From Planococcus kocurii (GTDB taxonomy: Bacteria > Bacillota > Bacilli > Bacillales_A > Planococcaceae), in assembly GCF_001465835.2 (NCBI RefSeq), contig NZ_CP013661.2, positions 248,001 to 312,000 of the forward strand: DNA of 64,000 nt, given 5' to 3'. Position numbers and translations under genes: made by a program. Positions 50,232 to 62,195 of this stretch are shown piece by piece. The number at the start of each line of letters is the position of its first letter. Position 1 is the stretch's first letter. The notes under the pieces were generated by a model. That model searched no databases, was not told the origin of the DNA, and saw only the letters and a program-made list of their open reading frames with translations.

Positions 50232-50337
50232 GTAAACCAACTCCGCTTTCCTGCGGGCTTGCGCCGAACTAACTCGGCCTTAACGCCCGAGTAGATTTCG
50301 GCACTTCGCTATCCCGCGGGAGTCTCCGTTGGTTTAC
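50232..50337. repeat. Inverted-repeat element with nested hairpins (long form)
   Basis: Ends are GTAAACCAAC (50232-50241) and GTTGGTTTAC (50328-50337), perfectly complementary. Inside are CCGCTTTCC ... GGGAGTCTCCG segments and smaller pairs (GCCGAA / TTCGGC, CTCGG / CCCGAG). A short relative with changed but still complementary arms is at 56303-56345. It lies between the alaS promoter and the recD2 terminator. Together with the T-box it accounts for the 545-bp gap 49904-50448. Confidence 0.85.
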
Positions 50338-50389
50338 TTCGTAACTTACATAACAAGTATTTATATGAAATTTAGTTTCAACACAAACA

Positions 50390-50417
50390 GGAAACCGCAT
50401 TCTAAATTACGGTTTCC
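50390..50417 (-). terminator. Hairpin after recD2
   Basis: 8-bp stem GGAAACCG / CGGTTTCC with a 12-base loop, followed on the minus strand by TGTTTGTG; weak T run. Confidence 0.55.
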
Positions 50418-50448
50418 TTTGCATGTTGTGTAAATTTTAAAGATCTAC

Positions 50449-52866
50449 TCAAGCTTCCATAAACTTTTGTGGAGTAATGCCTTCCATGCCAATCATTGGA
50501 TGGATGGCGTGGACATTTTCGGCAGTTAAACTGACGGGACCGCATTGTTCTGTCTCGACTTGTTGCTTTGTTTGTTGTTCGGTTTTTGGTTGTTCGGTTG
50601 TGACCGCTAGACGGCTTTTTAATGTGGTCATGCGCTGTGCGTCGTCCGTGCGTTCAACTCCGTAACGGAAGACGCTTGGATCTCCACAGAGAATAAGAAA
50701 ATCCCTACTCCGAGTAATACCCGTGTAAAGCAAATTGCGGCGCAACATTTTCATGTAGCCCCGAACTACTGGCATGATGACAGTTGGAAATTCAGATCCT
50801 TGTGACTTATGGATCGAACAACAGTATGCTAGCGTGAGTTGGTTTAAATCGCTGCGTTCATAAGTTACTTCAATGCCGTCAAAAGACGCCACTAACATGT
50901 CTTGTTTTTCAACGGTTTCTTTGGCTTTCATAATAGCGACAATTTCACCCATGTCACCATTAAAGACATTGCTTTCTGGTTGATTGACGAGCTGCAACAC
51001 TTTATCACCGATGCGGTACGTAATGTCACCAAATGCTAATTCTTTTCGTTTGCCATCCGGATTCGGGTTGACCATTTCTTGAATCAGACGGTTCAAAGCA
51101 TCGATTCCGGCTGGTCCTTTATACATCGGAGCAAGCACTTGAATGTCTTTAATCGAATGACCTTTCGACAAGGCACTCCTCACAACCTTTTCAACAACAG
51201 CAGGAATTTGGTCGGCTCCCGCTTTGATAAATGAACGATCGGCCGTCTTTACAGTGATGTCTTCAGGCAATTGTCCATTTTTCATTTGATGGGCGAGTTC
51301 AATGATGGAGGAACCTGACGCTTGTCGGTAAATATCGGTTAGCTCAACAGTCGGAATCCGTTTTGATTCGAGTAAATCTCTTAGCACTTGTCCGGGACCA
51401 ACCGGCGGCAATTGATCTTGGTCTCCAACGAAAATTAGCTGTGCGTCTTCTGGTACTGCTTTTAGCAATTGATGAGCAAGCCACGTATCAACCATCGACA
51501 TTTCATCGATAATAATTAATTTGCCTTCGATTTCTTTTTCGGTTTCTTCGTCTTTTTCTTGCCCATTAAAGCCTAATAAACGGTGGATTGTCATTGCCGG
51601 TAGGTCAGTGGATTCACTCAAGCGCTTGGCCGCACGTCCCGTTGGTGCTGCTAGGATAATGGGAAACGGCTCTTTTTTCTTGGCGTATTCTTTCGGATCG
51701 AGTGACAACCCGTGCAGTTCTGCATAGATTTCCACCAATCCGCGGACAACCGTGGTCTTACCGGTACCCGGTCCACCCGTTAAAATCATGACCGATGAAT
51801 TAATACTGTTTTCAATCGCGTCAACTTGCGTTTCTGCATAATTCACACCAAGACGTTCCTCTGCTTCACCAAGCGCTTTACGAACTTCTGAACTTGGAAA
51901 CTTTGTGCGATTTTCTTGTTCGGCCAGTAAAGTTTCCAGTTTCGTCGCAATTCCAACTTCTGAATAATACAGCGATGGCAAATAAAGCCGCGTTTCTTCG
52001 CCTGCGACTTTACTTTCTTCATTTAATTCGATAGCAGCTTTCGAAATCGCTTCAATCGCAATTTCTCCTTGCTGACGTGATTCGAGCATTTCCTTAACTA
52101 GCGGAATCAAGGTTTTAGCGTCTACATAGACATGGCCTTCAGACAGAGAAGCTTGGTTTAGAATGTGCAAAATTGCCGCTTTGATTCGGTCCGGATGACT
52201 GCCAGTGATGCCAAGCTTGGTTCCGAGTTCGTCGGCACGTTGAAAACCGATTCCTTCGATTTCTTCAATCAGCTGAAAAGGATTTTTCGTCAAAATTTCA
52301 ATGGTTTCTTCGCGGTAAGCTTGATAAATTCGCATGCCCACTTGAGGGCCAAAGCCCCAGTCGTTGAGCTGAATCATCACACGCTCCAGACCGAGATTCA
52401 TCTGTAAAGTGGCGCGAATGGTGTCTTTTTTATCATCTGACAACCGCGGCACTTTATCTAATGCATCAGGGTCTTCAAGAATTTTCTTGATCGCATCTTT
52501 GCCGAGTTTTTTGACGATTGTTTCTGCTGTTTTCCGGCCAATGCCGTTAAACATATCACTGGACAAGTAATGAATAATTCCTTGTTCGGTTTCTGGTACT
52601 TCTTTCGTAAACGTTTCTACTTGGAATTGAACACCATAACGCGGATGATTTTTCACGACGCCTGTAAAACGATACTGTTCTTCGAGCGTTAACATCGGAA
52701 AATAGCCAGATACAATAATTTCTTTTTCAGTGTACGGGGTGTTGGTTTCTTGAATTTTCACTTTGGCTATGGAGAATAAGTTTTGAGGATTGTGAAAAAT
52801 CGAGACGACAGGACGCCCTAATACAAACTGTTTTTCTTCTTGAAATAAATCGATTTGTCCGGTCAT
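50449..52866 (-). CDS. recD2: ATP-dependent DNA helicase RecD2
   Basis: 805 aa. N-terminal OB and helix-hairpin-helix region (FNGIGRKTAETIVKKLG, IEEIEGIGFQRADELG) typical of RecD2, not RecBCD RecD. Superfamily 1B helicase motifs follow: Walker A LTGGPGTGKTTVV, Walker B IIDEMSMVD, VGDQDQLPPVGPGQVL, and C-terminal IHKSQGSEFPTVIMP and LLYTGITRSRDFL. It acts as a 5'-3' helicase in repair and replication-fork maintenance. Followed (transcription order) by the comparatively empty 49904-50448 gap. Confidence 0.95.
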   Translation of the reverse strand: MTGQIDLFQEEKQFVLGRPVVSIFHNPQNLFSIAKVKIQETNTPYTEKEIIVSGYFPMLTLEEQYRFTGVVKNHPRYGVQFQVETFTKEVPETEQGIIHYLSSDMFNGIGRKTAETIVKKLGKDAIKKILEDPDALDKVPRLSDDKKDTIRATLQMNLGLERVMIQLNDWGFGPQVGMRIYQAYREETIEILTKNPFQLIEEIEGIGFQRADELGTKLGITGSHPDRIKAAILHILNQASLSEGHVYVDAKTLIPLVKEMLESRQQGEIAIEAISKAAIELNEESKVAGEETRLYLPSLYYSEVGIATKLETLLAEQENRTKFPSSEVRKALGEAEERLGVNYAETQVDAIENSINSSVMILTGGPGTGKTTVVRGLVEIYAELHGLSLDPKEYAKKKEPFPIILAAPTGRAAKRLSESTDLPAMTIHRLLGFNGQEKDEETEKEIEGKLIIIDEMSMVDTWLAHQLLKAVPEDAQLIFVGDQDQLPPVGPGQVLRDLLESKRIPTVELTDIYRQASGSSIIELAHQMKNGQLPEDITVKTADRSFIKAGADQIPAVVEKVVRSALSKGHSIKDIQVLAPMYKGPAGIDALNRLIQEMVNPNPDGKRKELAFGDITYRIGDKVLQLVNQPESNVFNGDMGEIVAIMKAKETVEKQDMLVASFDGIEVTYERSDLNQLTLAYCCSIHKSQGSEFPTVIMPVVRGYMKMLRRNLLYTGITRSRDFLILCGDPSVFRYGVERTDDAQRMTTLKSRLAVTTEQPKTEQQTKQQVETEQCGPVSLTAENVHAIHPMIGMEGITPQKFMEA

Positions 52867-52890
52867 TTCTGTCGTCTCCTCTTCACGTAG

Positions 52891-53550
52891 CTATTGTAAT
52901 GTCGTTGCAATCATATCGTAAGCATATCGTGCCATTTCATTGCGCTCATCTAGCGTATACGCCAGTTTCAAATGATACATAGCGTCTTCTGTACGATTTG
53001 TCGAGACTGCGTAAAGAACACCCACATTATAATGAGCATCCGAATGATCTGGTTCGCTGTCGATTACTTGTAGAAATTGAGGTTCTGCTAGTTCAAATAA
53101 TTCCATAGATGCCAAACAGATGCCATAGCTCAAGCGGGCTTGAACATCCTGTTCATCCAGTTCTACCGCGCGTTGAAAATACGGCAACGCTAGTTTCGGC
53201 TGCTCTAGTTTTTCAAAGCATTTACCGATCATAAAATGCGCATCTGCGCCTTCAAGTTCGTATTGCAATGCTTTTTCATATAGCTTTAATGCTTCTGAAT
53301 AACGCTCTGAATTAAAATACAAATTAGCCAAACCATAAAAAGCCGTCGCTGATGTTTCATCAAGCGTAATGGCTTTTTGGAAAAATCTTTCCGCACGGTC
53401 AATTTCGTCCATCGACGTTAAGACATGCCCAAAATTGATATAGCCTAGCGGGTTGTCCGGTTGTTCATCGATTGCTTGTGTGAAAGCTTCAACGGCTTTT
53501 TCAGTATTGCCTTCTTGTAATGCTTGTATCCCGATTTCGTTGTAATTCAT
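52891..53550 (-). CDS. yrrB: Tetratricopeptide-repeat protein (YrrB-like)
   Basis: 219 aa from MNYNEIGIQALQEGNTEKAV at 53550 (GGGAGA site). About six TPR units in a row (for example AEPQFLQVIDSEPDHSDAHY, ATAFYGLANLYFNSERYSEA), with no signal peptide or catalytic motif, so a cytoplasmic protein-interaction scaffold. The partner is unknown; conserved position between mnmA and recD2. Confidence 0.9.
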   Translation of the reverse strand: MNYNEIGIQALQEGNTEKAVEAFTQAIDEQPDNPLGYINFGHVLTSMDEIDRAERFFQKAITLDETSATAFYGLANLYFNSERYSEALKLYEKALQYELEGADAHFMIGKCFEKLEQPKLALPYFQRAVELDEQDVQARLSYGICLASMELFELAEPQFLQVIDSEPDHSDAHYNVGVLYAVSTNRTEDAMYHLKLAYTLDERNEMARYAYDMIATTLQ

Positions 53551-53564
53551 TGTTGTCTCTCCCA

Positions 53565-55827
<2,263 letters not shown>

Positions 55828-55841
55828 AGTTGTTGACCCCT

Positions 55842-56258
55842 TTATATATAGTACATGTAATTTTCAGTTTCACCGTTTTCGGCGTTTGCCAAATCTTCAA
55901 TCGTTGTGGTATCGAGAACATTTTTTACTGCATCACGAATGCGTACCCATAGCTCACGCTGCGGTTGCTTTTCGTCTTCAATGCCTTCAACAGGTTGGAT
56001 GGGACCTTCTAAAACACGAATCACATCTCCTGCTGAAATTTCTTTTGGGTGGCGCGTCAACATATAACCGCCATATGCCCCGCGGACACTTTTAACAAGC
56101 CCTGAGTTGCGTAGTGGTCCCACTAGTTGCTCTAAGTAAGCTTCAGAAAGGTCATTTTCTGCCGCAATTTTACGCAATGGAATCGGACCTTCTCCGTATT
56201 GTTTGCCAAGTTCAATCATAATTGTCAGACCGTAACGGCCTTTGGTTGAAATTTTCAT
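55842..56258 (-). CDS. cymR: Rrf2-family regulator CymR
   Basis: 138 aa from MKISTKGRYGLTIMIELGKQ at 56258 (GAGGTG site); the ten codons upstream are not part of the family. Winged helix IPLRKIAAENDLSEAYLEQL with GLVKSVRGAYGGYML. No Fe-S cysteine cluster, consistent with CymR, the cysteine-metabolism repressor that works with CysK, rather than IscR. First gene of cymR-iscS-mnmA. Confidence 0.93.
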   Translation of the reverse strand: MKISTKGRYGLTIMIELGKQYGEGPIPLRKIAAENDLSEAYLEQLVGPLRNSGLVKSVRGAYGGYMLTRHPKEISAGDVIRVLEGPIQPVEGIEDEKQPQRELWVRIRDAVKNVLDTTTIEDLANAENGETENYMYYI

Positions 56259-56302
56259 GAGTACACCTCTAAGTTTGATAATTTTCATAAGGTTGGTATT
56301 CC

Positions 56303-56345
56303 GTAAACTAGCTGCGCTTTCCCGCGGGAGTCTCCGCTAGTTTAC
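56303..56345. repeat. Short inverted-repeat element (relative of 50232-50337)
   Basis: Ends GTAAACTAGC (56303-56312) and GCTAGTTTAC (56336-56345) are perfectly complementary; the core GCGCTTTCCCGCGGGAGTCT is shared with the long form. It lies in the 330-bp gap between divergent cymR and rarA. The rest of the gap is AT-rich promoter DNA with a possible rarA -10, TATACT at 56551. Confidence 0.85.
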
Positions 56346-56588
56346 TCCATACTTGTTTAAAACAAATTATTCTCGATAAAAAATCGAATTTACTCTTCTC
56401 GAATACTTCCCTACGTGCGACTAGTTTTATTAACAGAATAATGCTAATAATACATCATAAAATCGCCGTTTTAACTACGTTTATTCTTCAAAACAGTATA
56501 TCATAATTTGACTTGAATGGACTTGCAATGACTTTTGAAACCTCAAACGCTATACTGATAGAACGAATATCCGAAAGGAGTTTTTTCT

Positions 56589-57878
56589 ATGCACAACGAA
56601 CCTTTAGCTTTTCGTATGCGTCCTCGAACGATTGATGAAGTCGTCGGACAAAAAGACGTCATCGGACCACATACGGCTTTATATAAAATGATTAGTAATG
56701 GACATGTACCTTCTATGCTGCTGTACGGCGAGCCTGGCATCGGCAAAACTTCCATCGCTCACGCTATCGCAGGGACATCGAATTTACCTTTTATCGCGCT
56801 GAACGCCACAACTTCTGGCAAGAAAGACGTTGAAGAAGTCGTGACCGAATCACGGATGACCGGTAAAGTATTGTTGTTTCTGGATGAAATTCACCGTTTT
56901 AACAAGTTGCAGCAAGATGCTTTGCTGCCGCATGTCGAAAGCGGTTCGATTGTTTTGATTGGTGCGACTACGGAAAATCCATTTCATGACGTTAATCCGG
57001 CAATCCGTTCGCGTTGCGGTGAAATTAAGCAATTAAAGCGGCTGTCTCAAGAAGATATTGTGCAGTTGCTAAATAGCGCATTGGCCGAACCCAAACGTGG
57101 ACTCGGCAGCGAACACATTGCGATTTCCAAAAAACAAGTCGAACGCATTGCAGAAGGTACCAATGGTGACGCCCGTAAAGCATTAACGATGCTTGAATCG
57201 ATTGTCATTGCTTCTGATGAAATCGATGGTAAATACATTGTGGAAGATCAGATGGTCGAACAAATGATCAAGCGTGTCGGCGTGTTCGGTGATAAAAAAG
57301 GATCGCATTTTTTTAATTTATTGTCTGCATTACAAAAATCAGTGCGCGGAAGTGATGTCAATGCAGCAATGTATTATTTGGCGCATTTATTAGAAAATGG
57401 TGACTTAACTGCTGTTACACGCCGTTTACTCGTTATGGCTTATGAGGACATTGGACTTGCCAATCCTGCTGTTGGCGGACACGTTCTCTCCGCTTGCCAA
57501 GCAGCTGATCGTCTCGGTTTACCGGAAGCCCGCATCCCGCTCGCTCAAGCAGTCGCTGAAATGTGCTTGTCCGAAAAATCCAATTCTGCCTATAAAGCCA
57601 TTGATGCTGCAACTGCAGCTATTAATAAAGGCGATGTTGGCGACATTCCATTGCATTTGCGCGATACACATTACGCAGGAAGCGCCGAACTGGGGCACGG
57701 CGGATACCGCTATCCACACGACACGCCCGTCGGCTCGTTCGGTGGTTGGGCAGATCAAGATTATTTGCCAAAAGAAATAAGGTCAGCCGAGTTTTATAAG
57801 CCCATCATTGCTGGTGAGGAAAAGAAATTTGCAGGCATTTACGAAAAACTGAAAAGCTTTCGAAAAAACAAAAAATGA
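56589..57878 (+). CDS. rarA: Replication-associated recombination protein A (AAA+ ATPase)
   Basis: 429 aa. RPRTIDEVVGQKDVIGP at the N-terminus, Walker A LYGEPGIGKTSIAHA, Walker B LFLDEIHRFNKLQQD, sensor IGATTENP, and a C-terminal tetramerisation domain (YEDIGLANPAVGGHVLSACQ; HGGYRYPHDTP). It acts at blocked replication forks (B. subtilis YrvN). AAAGGAG site 9 bases upstream. Followed by a 20-bp stem terminator. Confidence 0.96.
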   Translation: MHNEPLAFRMRPRTIDEVVGQKDVIGPHTALYKMISNGHVPSMLLYGEPGIGKTSIAHAIAGTSNLPFIALNATTSGKKDVEEVVTESRMTGKVLLFLDEIHRFNKLQQDALLPHVESGSIVLIGATTENPFHDVNPAIRSRCGEIKQLKRLSQEDIVQLLNSALAEPKRGLGSEHIAISKKQVERIAEGTNGDARKALTMLESIVIASDEIDGKYIVEDQMVEQMIKRVGVFGDKKGSHFFNLLSALQKSVRGSDVNAAMYYLAHLLENGDLTAVTRRLLVMAYEDIGLANPAVGGHVLSACQAADRLGLPEARIPLAQAVAEMCLSEKSNSAYKAIDAATAAINKGDVGDIPLHLRDTHYAGSAELGHGGYRYPHDTPVGSFGGWADQDYLPKEIRSAEFYKPIIAGEEKKFAGIYEKLKSFRKNKK

Positions 57879-57894
57879 TATGAATATCGAGCAA

Positions 57895-57940
57895 AGGGGC
57901 TGTCTTAAAAGTCATAAAAGTGACTTTTAAGACAGCCCCT
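57895..57940 (+). terminator. Very long perfect hairpin after rarA
   Basis: 20-bp perfect inverted repeat, AGGGGCTGTCTTAAAAGTCA (57895-57914) and its complement (57921-57940) around a 6-base loop, then only ATTTCT. Probably a terminator, but the arms look like a mobile repeat. Confidence 0.7.
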
Positions 57941-57972
57941 ATTTCTACAAAATTATCCGTTATAACAACAGA

Positions 57973-58003
57973 AAAAACCGGCTCATAAAAAGAGCCGGTT
58001 TTT
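57973..58003 (-). terminator. Terminator of tcdA
   Basis: Perfect stem AAAAACCGGCTC / GAGCCGGTTTTT (57973-57984 / 57992-58003) just past the tcdA stop; T runs on both strands. Confidence 0.9.
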
Positions 58004-58006
58004 TGA

Positions 58007-58771
58007 TTAATTCATACGTACCCGTGTAATCGGAATGGATTTGGTAATATCGTTAACTACCCAACTCGCAGCAATCAAGCCCACAGTTGATGGCGTAAAG
58101 GCATTTGATGAAGGCGGCATTTGAGCTTTTCGAATGGTTGCATCCGGCTTCCCAACGGTTTCTACTACGTCTTCACGAACAATGATTGGACTTTCATCTG
58201 AAAAAATTACCGGAATGCCTTTGTAAATTCCGTTTTTGCGTAATTTTTTGCGAATGATTTTCGCTAATGGATCCGTATGGGTTTTTGAAAAATCCGCAAT
58301 TTTGAAACGTGTGGGATCAGTTTTATTGGCCGCTCCCATACTGGCAATGATTTTTATGTCACGACGATAACATTCTTCCATCAAATGGACTTTGTAAATC
58401 ATTGTATCGGACGCATCGATCACGTAATCAGGAGTGTAACTAAAAAATTCTTCGCACGTTTCTTCCGTATAAAACATATGCAATGAAATTACTTTGCATT
58501 CTGTATTAATGTCAGCAATCCGAGTTTTCATAACCTCTGCTTTCGATTGTCCAACCGTTGATAAATTCGCAACAAGTTGACGATTGATATTGGTGATGTC
58601 TACATTGTCTTTATCAACGAGTATAATCGTACCCACGCCGCTCCGCGCACAAGCTTCTGCTGCAAACGATCCGACACCTCCGACGCCAAGTATCGCGACA
58701 GTCGCATTTTTTAATAAATTGATTCCTTCTTTTCCTACAGCTAATTCATTTCTGGAAAATTGGTGTAGCAT
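58007..58771 (-). CDS. tcdA: tRNA threonylcarbamoyladenosine dehydratase TcdA
   Basis: 254 aa from MLHQFSRNELAVGKEGINLL at 58771, the B. subtilis YrvM length. E1/MoeB-like ATP-binding fold: VAILGVGGVGSFAAEACARS, ILVDKDNVDITNINRQ, YVIDASDTMIYKV. It cyclises t6A37 to ct6A in ANN-decoding tRNAs. Next to the 6S RNA and aspS as in B. subtilis. Confidence 0.94.
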   Translation of the reverse strand: MLHQFSRNELAVGKEGINLLKNATVAILGVGGVGSFAAEACARSGVGTIILVDKDNVDITNINRQLVANLSTVGQSKAEVMKTRIADINTECKVISLHMFYTEETCEEFFSYTPDYVIDASDTMIYKVHLMEECYRRDIKIIASMGAANKTDPTRFKIADFSKTHTDPLAKIIRKKLRKNGIYKGIPVIFSDESPIIVREDVVETVGKPDATIRKAQMPPSSNAFTPSTVGLIAASWVVNDITKSIPITRVRMN

Positions 58772-58825
58772 TCCGTCACTGCCCTTCAAAGTTGATACGC
58801 ATAATAGGGATTATACACATTAAAA

Positions 58826-58855
58826 ATCCCTCCGACAATAAATTGTCAAAGGGAT
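58826..58855 (-). terminator. Terminator after the 6S-like RNA
   Basis: 13-bp stem with G-T pairs (ATCCCTTTGACAA / TTGTCGGAGGGAT, 58843-58855 / 58826-58838), then TTTTTAATG on the minus strand. Confidence 0.75.
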
Positions 58856-58870
58856 AAAAATGATTTTTTA

Positions 58871-59060
58871 ATTAAGAATCCCAATCGTGCCGTCTTTGTT
58901 GGTGCGCATCGTTTGAACCCGCTGAAAGCAGGTGGGTGACCTCTTCACCACTTATAACTTCCCGTTAAGGCATGTTAGCCATGGTGAAATTCGATCTCCC
59001 GACGACATAATGTTGGGTCAAAATCGAATTGCTTAAAACGAACACATCAGGATTCTCTAT
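58871..59060 (-). ncRNA. ssrS: 6S RNA (RNA polymerase-binding regulatory RNA)
   Basis: About 190 bases with no open frame. On the minus strand the ends pair (AGAATCC near 59051-59057 with GGATTCT at 58875-58881). Internal complementary pieces such as CAATTCGATTTTGACCC with GGGAGATCGAATTTCACC give a long interrupted helix with an open middle, the 6S shape. It lies between aspS and tcdA, where B. subtilis encodes 6S-1 (bsrA), and has its own promoter and a terminator. Identification rests on position, size and terminal pairing, not on a covariance search. Confidence 0.8.
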
Positions 59061-59066
59061 AGACTT

Positions 59067-59095
59067 ATGTTAGCACACCTTTTTTATTTAAACAA
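59067..59095 (-). promoter_or_regulatory. Promoter of the 6S-like RNA
   Basis: TTGTTT (59090-59095), 17 bp, TAACAT (59067-59072) with an extended -10 TG, placing the start near 59060. Confidence 0.6.
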
Positions 59096-59100
59096 GCTTT

Positions 59101-60885
59101 TTACTCTGTTACTTTTTTATTATTCTGAATGTTCAAAGATAGGCTCAATTCCTCAAGTTGCGCACCTGATACTTGACTCGGCGCATCTGTCAGCAAGTCG
59201 CTAGCGCTGGCAGTTTTGGGGAACGCAATTGTGTCACGCAAGTTCGTGCGACCTGCAAGTAGCATAACAAGACGATCCAAACCAAATGCAATTCCACCGT
59301 GTGGAGGTGTTCCATATTCGAATGCTTCCATCAAGAACCCAAATTGCGCGTTCGCTTCTTCTTTGCTAAAGCCAAGCACTTCAAACATTTTCTCTTGAAT
59401 GTCGCGACGATAAATACGCGACGATCCTCCACCAAGCTCATAGCCGTTTAAAACAAGGTCATAAGCTTGTGCGCGAACGTTTTGTGGCTCAGTTGCCAGT
59501 TTGTCTAAGTCTTCTTCGAACGGCATGGTGAAGGGATGGTGAGCTGCATAGTAGCGTCCATCTTTTTCGTCGTACTCAAGTAATGGCCAATCGGTAATCC
59601 ATAAGAATTTATAAACTGAGTTGTCGATTAACGCTAATTCTTTGCCAAATTTCAAGCGAAGTGCGCCTAACGCATCTGCAACTACCGATTTTTTATCTGC
59701 AACAAATAATAATAAGTCGCCTGCTTCTGCTTGCGCTCGTTCTGTTAAAGCAGTTGCGGCTTGACCTTCAAAGAATTTAGCAATTGGTCCTTTCACGCCT
59801 TCTTCTTCCACTTTCAACCAGGCAAGTCCTTTTGCTCCGTAAACTGCGGCAAAAGCACCTAGCGCGTCAATATCTTTACGAGAATAATTTGCCGCTTGCC
59901 CTTTAACATTAATCAGTTTTACTTGACCGCCGTTTTCGATAGCGCCAGTAAAGACTTTGAACGCTGAATCTTTTACTAGATCCGAAACATCCGTCAACTC
60001 TAAACCAAAGCGTACATCTGGTTTGTCTGAACCAAAACGGTCCATTGCTTCTGTGTAGCTCATGCGCTGGAAAGTTGGTTCGATGTCGATTTTTTTCACA
60101 TCTTTCATCATCTGAACCATTAAGCGTTCATTCATACTGATGATATCTTCCATTGACTGGAAACTCATTTCCATATCGATTTGTGTAAATTCAGGTTGAC
60201 GATCCGCGCGAAGATCTTCATCACGGAAGCAACGTGCAATTTGGTAATATTTATCAAAGCCAGATACCATCAGCATTTGTTTGAATAATTGCGGAGATTG
60301 AGGCAAAGCGTAAAATTCGCCATCATGAACTCGGCTTGGTACTAAATAATCACGTGCGCCTTCAGGTGTAGATTTTGTCAAAATCGGTGTTTCCACTTCG
60401 ATAAAACCTTCTTCGTCCAAAAAGCGACGAATCGATTTTGTCACGTCTGAACGCATTTTGAATGTTTCGTACATCGCAGGACGACGCAAATCCAAGTAAC
60501 GATATTTCAAGCGTAAATCTTCATTAACATCTGTATTGTCTTCGATGGCAAATGGGGGATTTTTCGCAGCGTTTATTACAGCTGCATGATCTACTTGCAC
60601 TTCAATTTCGCCAGTTTTCATCGCAGTATTAACTTGGCCTTCTGCTCTTTTGACAACCAGTCCGTCAATATGAACGACAAATTCATTACGTAACGATTCG
60701 CCAATGGCAGCGGCTTCTTTTGAAATTTCCGGATTAAACACAACTTGCACAATTCCAGAACGGTCACGGACGTCCACAAAGATTAATCCACCAAGGTCGC
60801 GACGTTTTTGTACCCATCCTTTTAATGTGACACGTTGTCCAATAGCCGTTTCGTTCACTTCTCCACAATAATGCGTTCTTGACAT
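59101..60885 (-). CDS. aspS: Aspartyl-tRNA synthetase
   Basis: 594 aa. N-terminal anticodon-binding OB-fold ([20 protein letters not shown]), class II motif 2 [19 protein letters not shown], the bacterial GAD insertion, and motif 3 [20 protein letters not shown]. It charges tRNA-Asp. It starts 2 bases after hisS and so shares the hisS T-box leader. Confidence 0.98.
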   Translation of the reverse strand: MSRTHYCGEVNETAIGQRVTLKGWVQKRRDLGGLIFVDVRDRSGIVQVVFNPEISKEAAAIGESLRNEFVVHIDGLVVKRAEGQVNTAMKTGEIEVQVDHAAVINAAKNPPFAIEDNTDVNEDLRLKYRYLDLRRPAMYETFKMRSDVTKSIRRFLDEEGFIEVETPILTKSTPEGARDYLVPSRVHDGEFYALPQSPQLFKQMLMVSGFDKYYQIARCFRDEDLRADRQPEFTQIDMEMSFQSMEDIISMNERLMVQMMKDVKKIDIEPTFQRMSYTEAMDRFGSDKPDVRFGLELTDVSDLVKDSAFKVFTGAIENGGQVKLINVKGQAANYSRKDIDALGAFAAVYGAKGLAWLKVEEEGVKGPIAKFFEGQAATALTERAQAEAGDLLLFVADKKSVVADALGALRLKFGKELALIDNSVYKFLWITDWPLLEYDEKDGRYYAAHHPFTMPFEEDLDKLATEPQNVRAQAYDLVLNGYELGGGSSRIYRRDIQEKMFEVLGFSKEEANAQFGFLMEAFEYGTPPHGGIAFGLDRLVMLLAGRTNLRDTIAFPKTASASDLLTDAPSQVSGAQLEELSLSLNIQNNKKVTE

Positions 60886-60887
60886 AT

Positions 60888-62168
60888 TTATTCCTCCAGT
60901 GATTTCTTTTTCAATAAGCTTGCTGCGATTTCTTCGAATGCCATTTCCTGTTGCTCACCCGTCGCCATTTCTTTTAATGCCACTTTGCCGCTCTCAAGTT
61001 CCGTTTCACCAATAACGACAACAAATGCAGCTCCTTTACGGTCAGCTGATTTCATTTGCGCTTTTACTTTGCGCCCGGCGAAATCCATGTCAGCCGAAAT
61101 GCCGTTCAAGCGTAAATCACGAACAACAGCAAAGGCTTTTTTCTTCGTCGTTTCGTCCATCGCTACTACGTAAACTTCTAAATTATTGGATTGACCAATT
61201 TCGACTTTTTCCATTTCAAGCGCTAGTAACAGTCGCTCAATACTCATCGCAAAACCAATTCCAGGTGACTCGGGTCCGCCAAGGTCTTCAACAAGTCCGT
61301 TGTAACGTCCTCCACCAGCTAAAGTGGTAATGGCACCAAAGCCTTCCGCATCGCTCATAATTTCAAAAGCGGTATGGTTATAATAATCAAGTCCGCGCAC
61401 TAAATTCGGATCCACGACAAATTCAATATCCATGCTTGAAAGGTAAGCTTGCACTTCATCAAAATAAGCTTGTGATTCTTCATTTAAATAATCGGCCAGT
61501 GACGGCGCTGTTGCCATTAACGGATGTTGACGGTCTACTTTGCAGTCTAGAATACGTAACGGATTTTTCTCGAGACGCGTCTGGCAATCGCTACAAAATT
61601 CATTGATACTCGGTTCGAAATGGATAACCAAGGCTTTTTTGTGTGCTACGCGACTTTCCGTATCACCAAGTGAGTTGATGACTAAGCGTAATTGCTTAAG
61701 CCCGACAGCACGGTATACTTCCATTGCCAGTGAAATTACTTCAGCATCGATTGCTGGATCTTTGGAACCAATTGCTTCTACTCCAAATTGGACAAACTGG
61801 CGCATGCGCCCTGCTTGTGGACGTTCGTAGCGAAACATTGGACCGGTATAAAATAGTTTTACCGGCTGGTCCGGCATACCAAATAATTTATTCTCAACAT
61901 AAGAACGAACGACTGAAGCTGTGCCTTCTGGGCGCAATGTTAACGAACGTTCGCCACGATCTTGGAATGTGTACATTTCTTTTTGAACGATATCTGTCGT
62001 GTCACCGACACCGCGCTGGAATAATTCCGTGTGTTCAAAAATTGGCGTGCGTATTTCTTTGTATTGGTAAAGTCTGCAGAGGTTATTTATTTTTTGTTCA
62101 ACTTCTTGCCATTTAGCAGATTGATCGGGCAGCACATCATATGTGCCGCGTGGCGCTTGAATATTCAT
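60888..62168 (-). CDS. hisS: Histidyl-tRNA synthetase
   Basis: 426 aa. Class II motif 1 and [18 protein letters not shown], motif 2 [20 protein letters not shown], the histidine motifs [14 protein letters not shown] and [14 protein letters not shown], and a C-terminal anticodon domain. The start ATG lies 26 bases after the T-box terminator's T run; the site AAAGGAG is 8-10 bases upstream. Operon hisS-aspS, as in B. subtilis. Confidence 0.98.
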   Translation of the reverse strand: MNIQAPRGTYDVLPDQSAKWQEVEQKINNLCRLYQYKEIRTPIFEHTELFQRGVGDTTDIVQKEMYTFQDRGERSLTLRPEGTASVVRSYVENKLFGMPDQPVKLFYTGPMFRYERPQAGRMRQFVQFGVEAIGSKDPAIDAEVISLAMEVYRAVGLKQLRLVINSLGDTESRVAHKKALVIHFEPSINEFCSDCQTRLEKNPLRILDCKVDRQHPLMATAPSLADYLNEESQAYFDEVQAYLSSMDIEFVVDPNLVRGLDYYNHTAFEIMSDAEGFGAITTLAGGGRYNGLVEDLGGPESPGIGFAMSIERLLLALEMEKVEIGQSNNLEVYVVAMDETTKKKAFAVVRDLRLNGISADMDFAGRKVKAQMKSADRKGAAFVVVIGETELESGKVALKEMATGEQQEMAFEEIAASLLKKKSLEE

Positions 62169-62195
62169 CTGTTAGTTCACTCCTTTATTTTTCCA

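Noticed and set aside
57895..57940. Insertion sequence remnant
   Set aside because: No transposase fragment nearby and no second end; kept only as a hairpin with a note.
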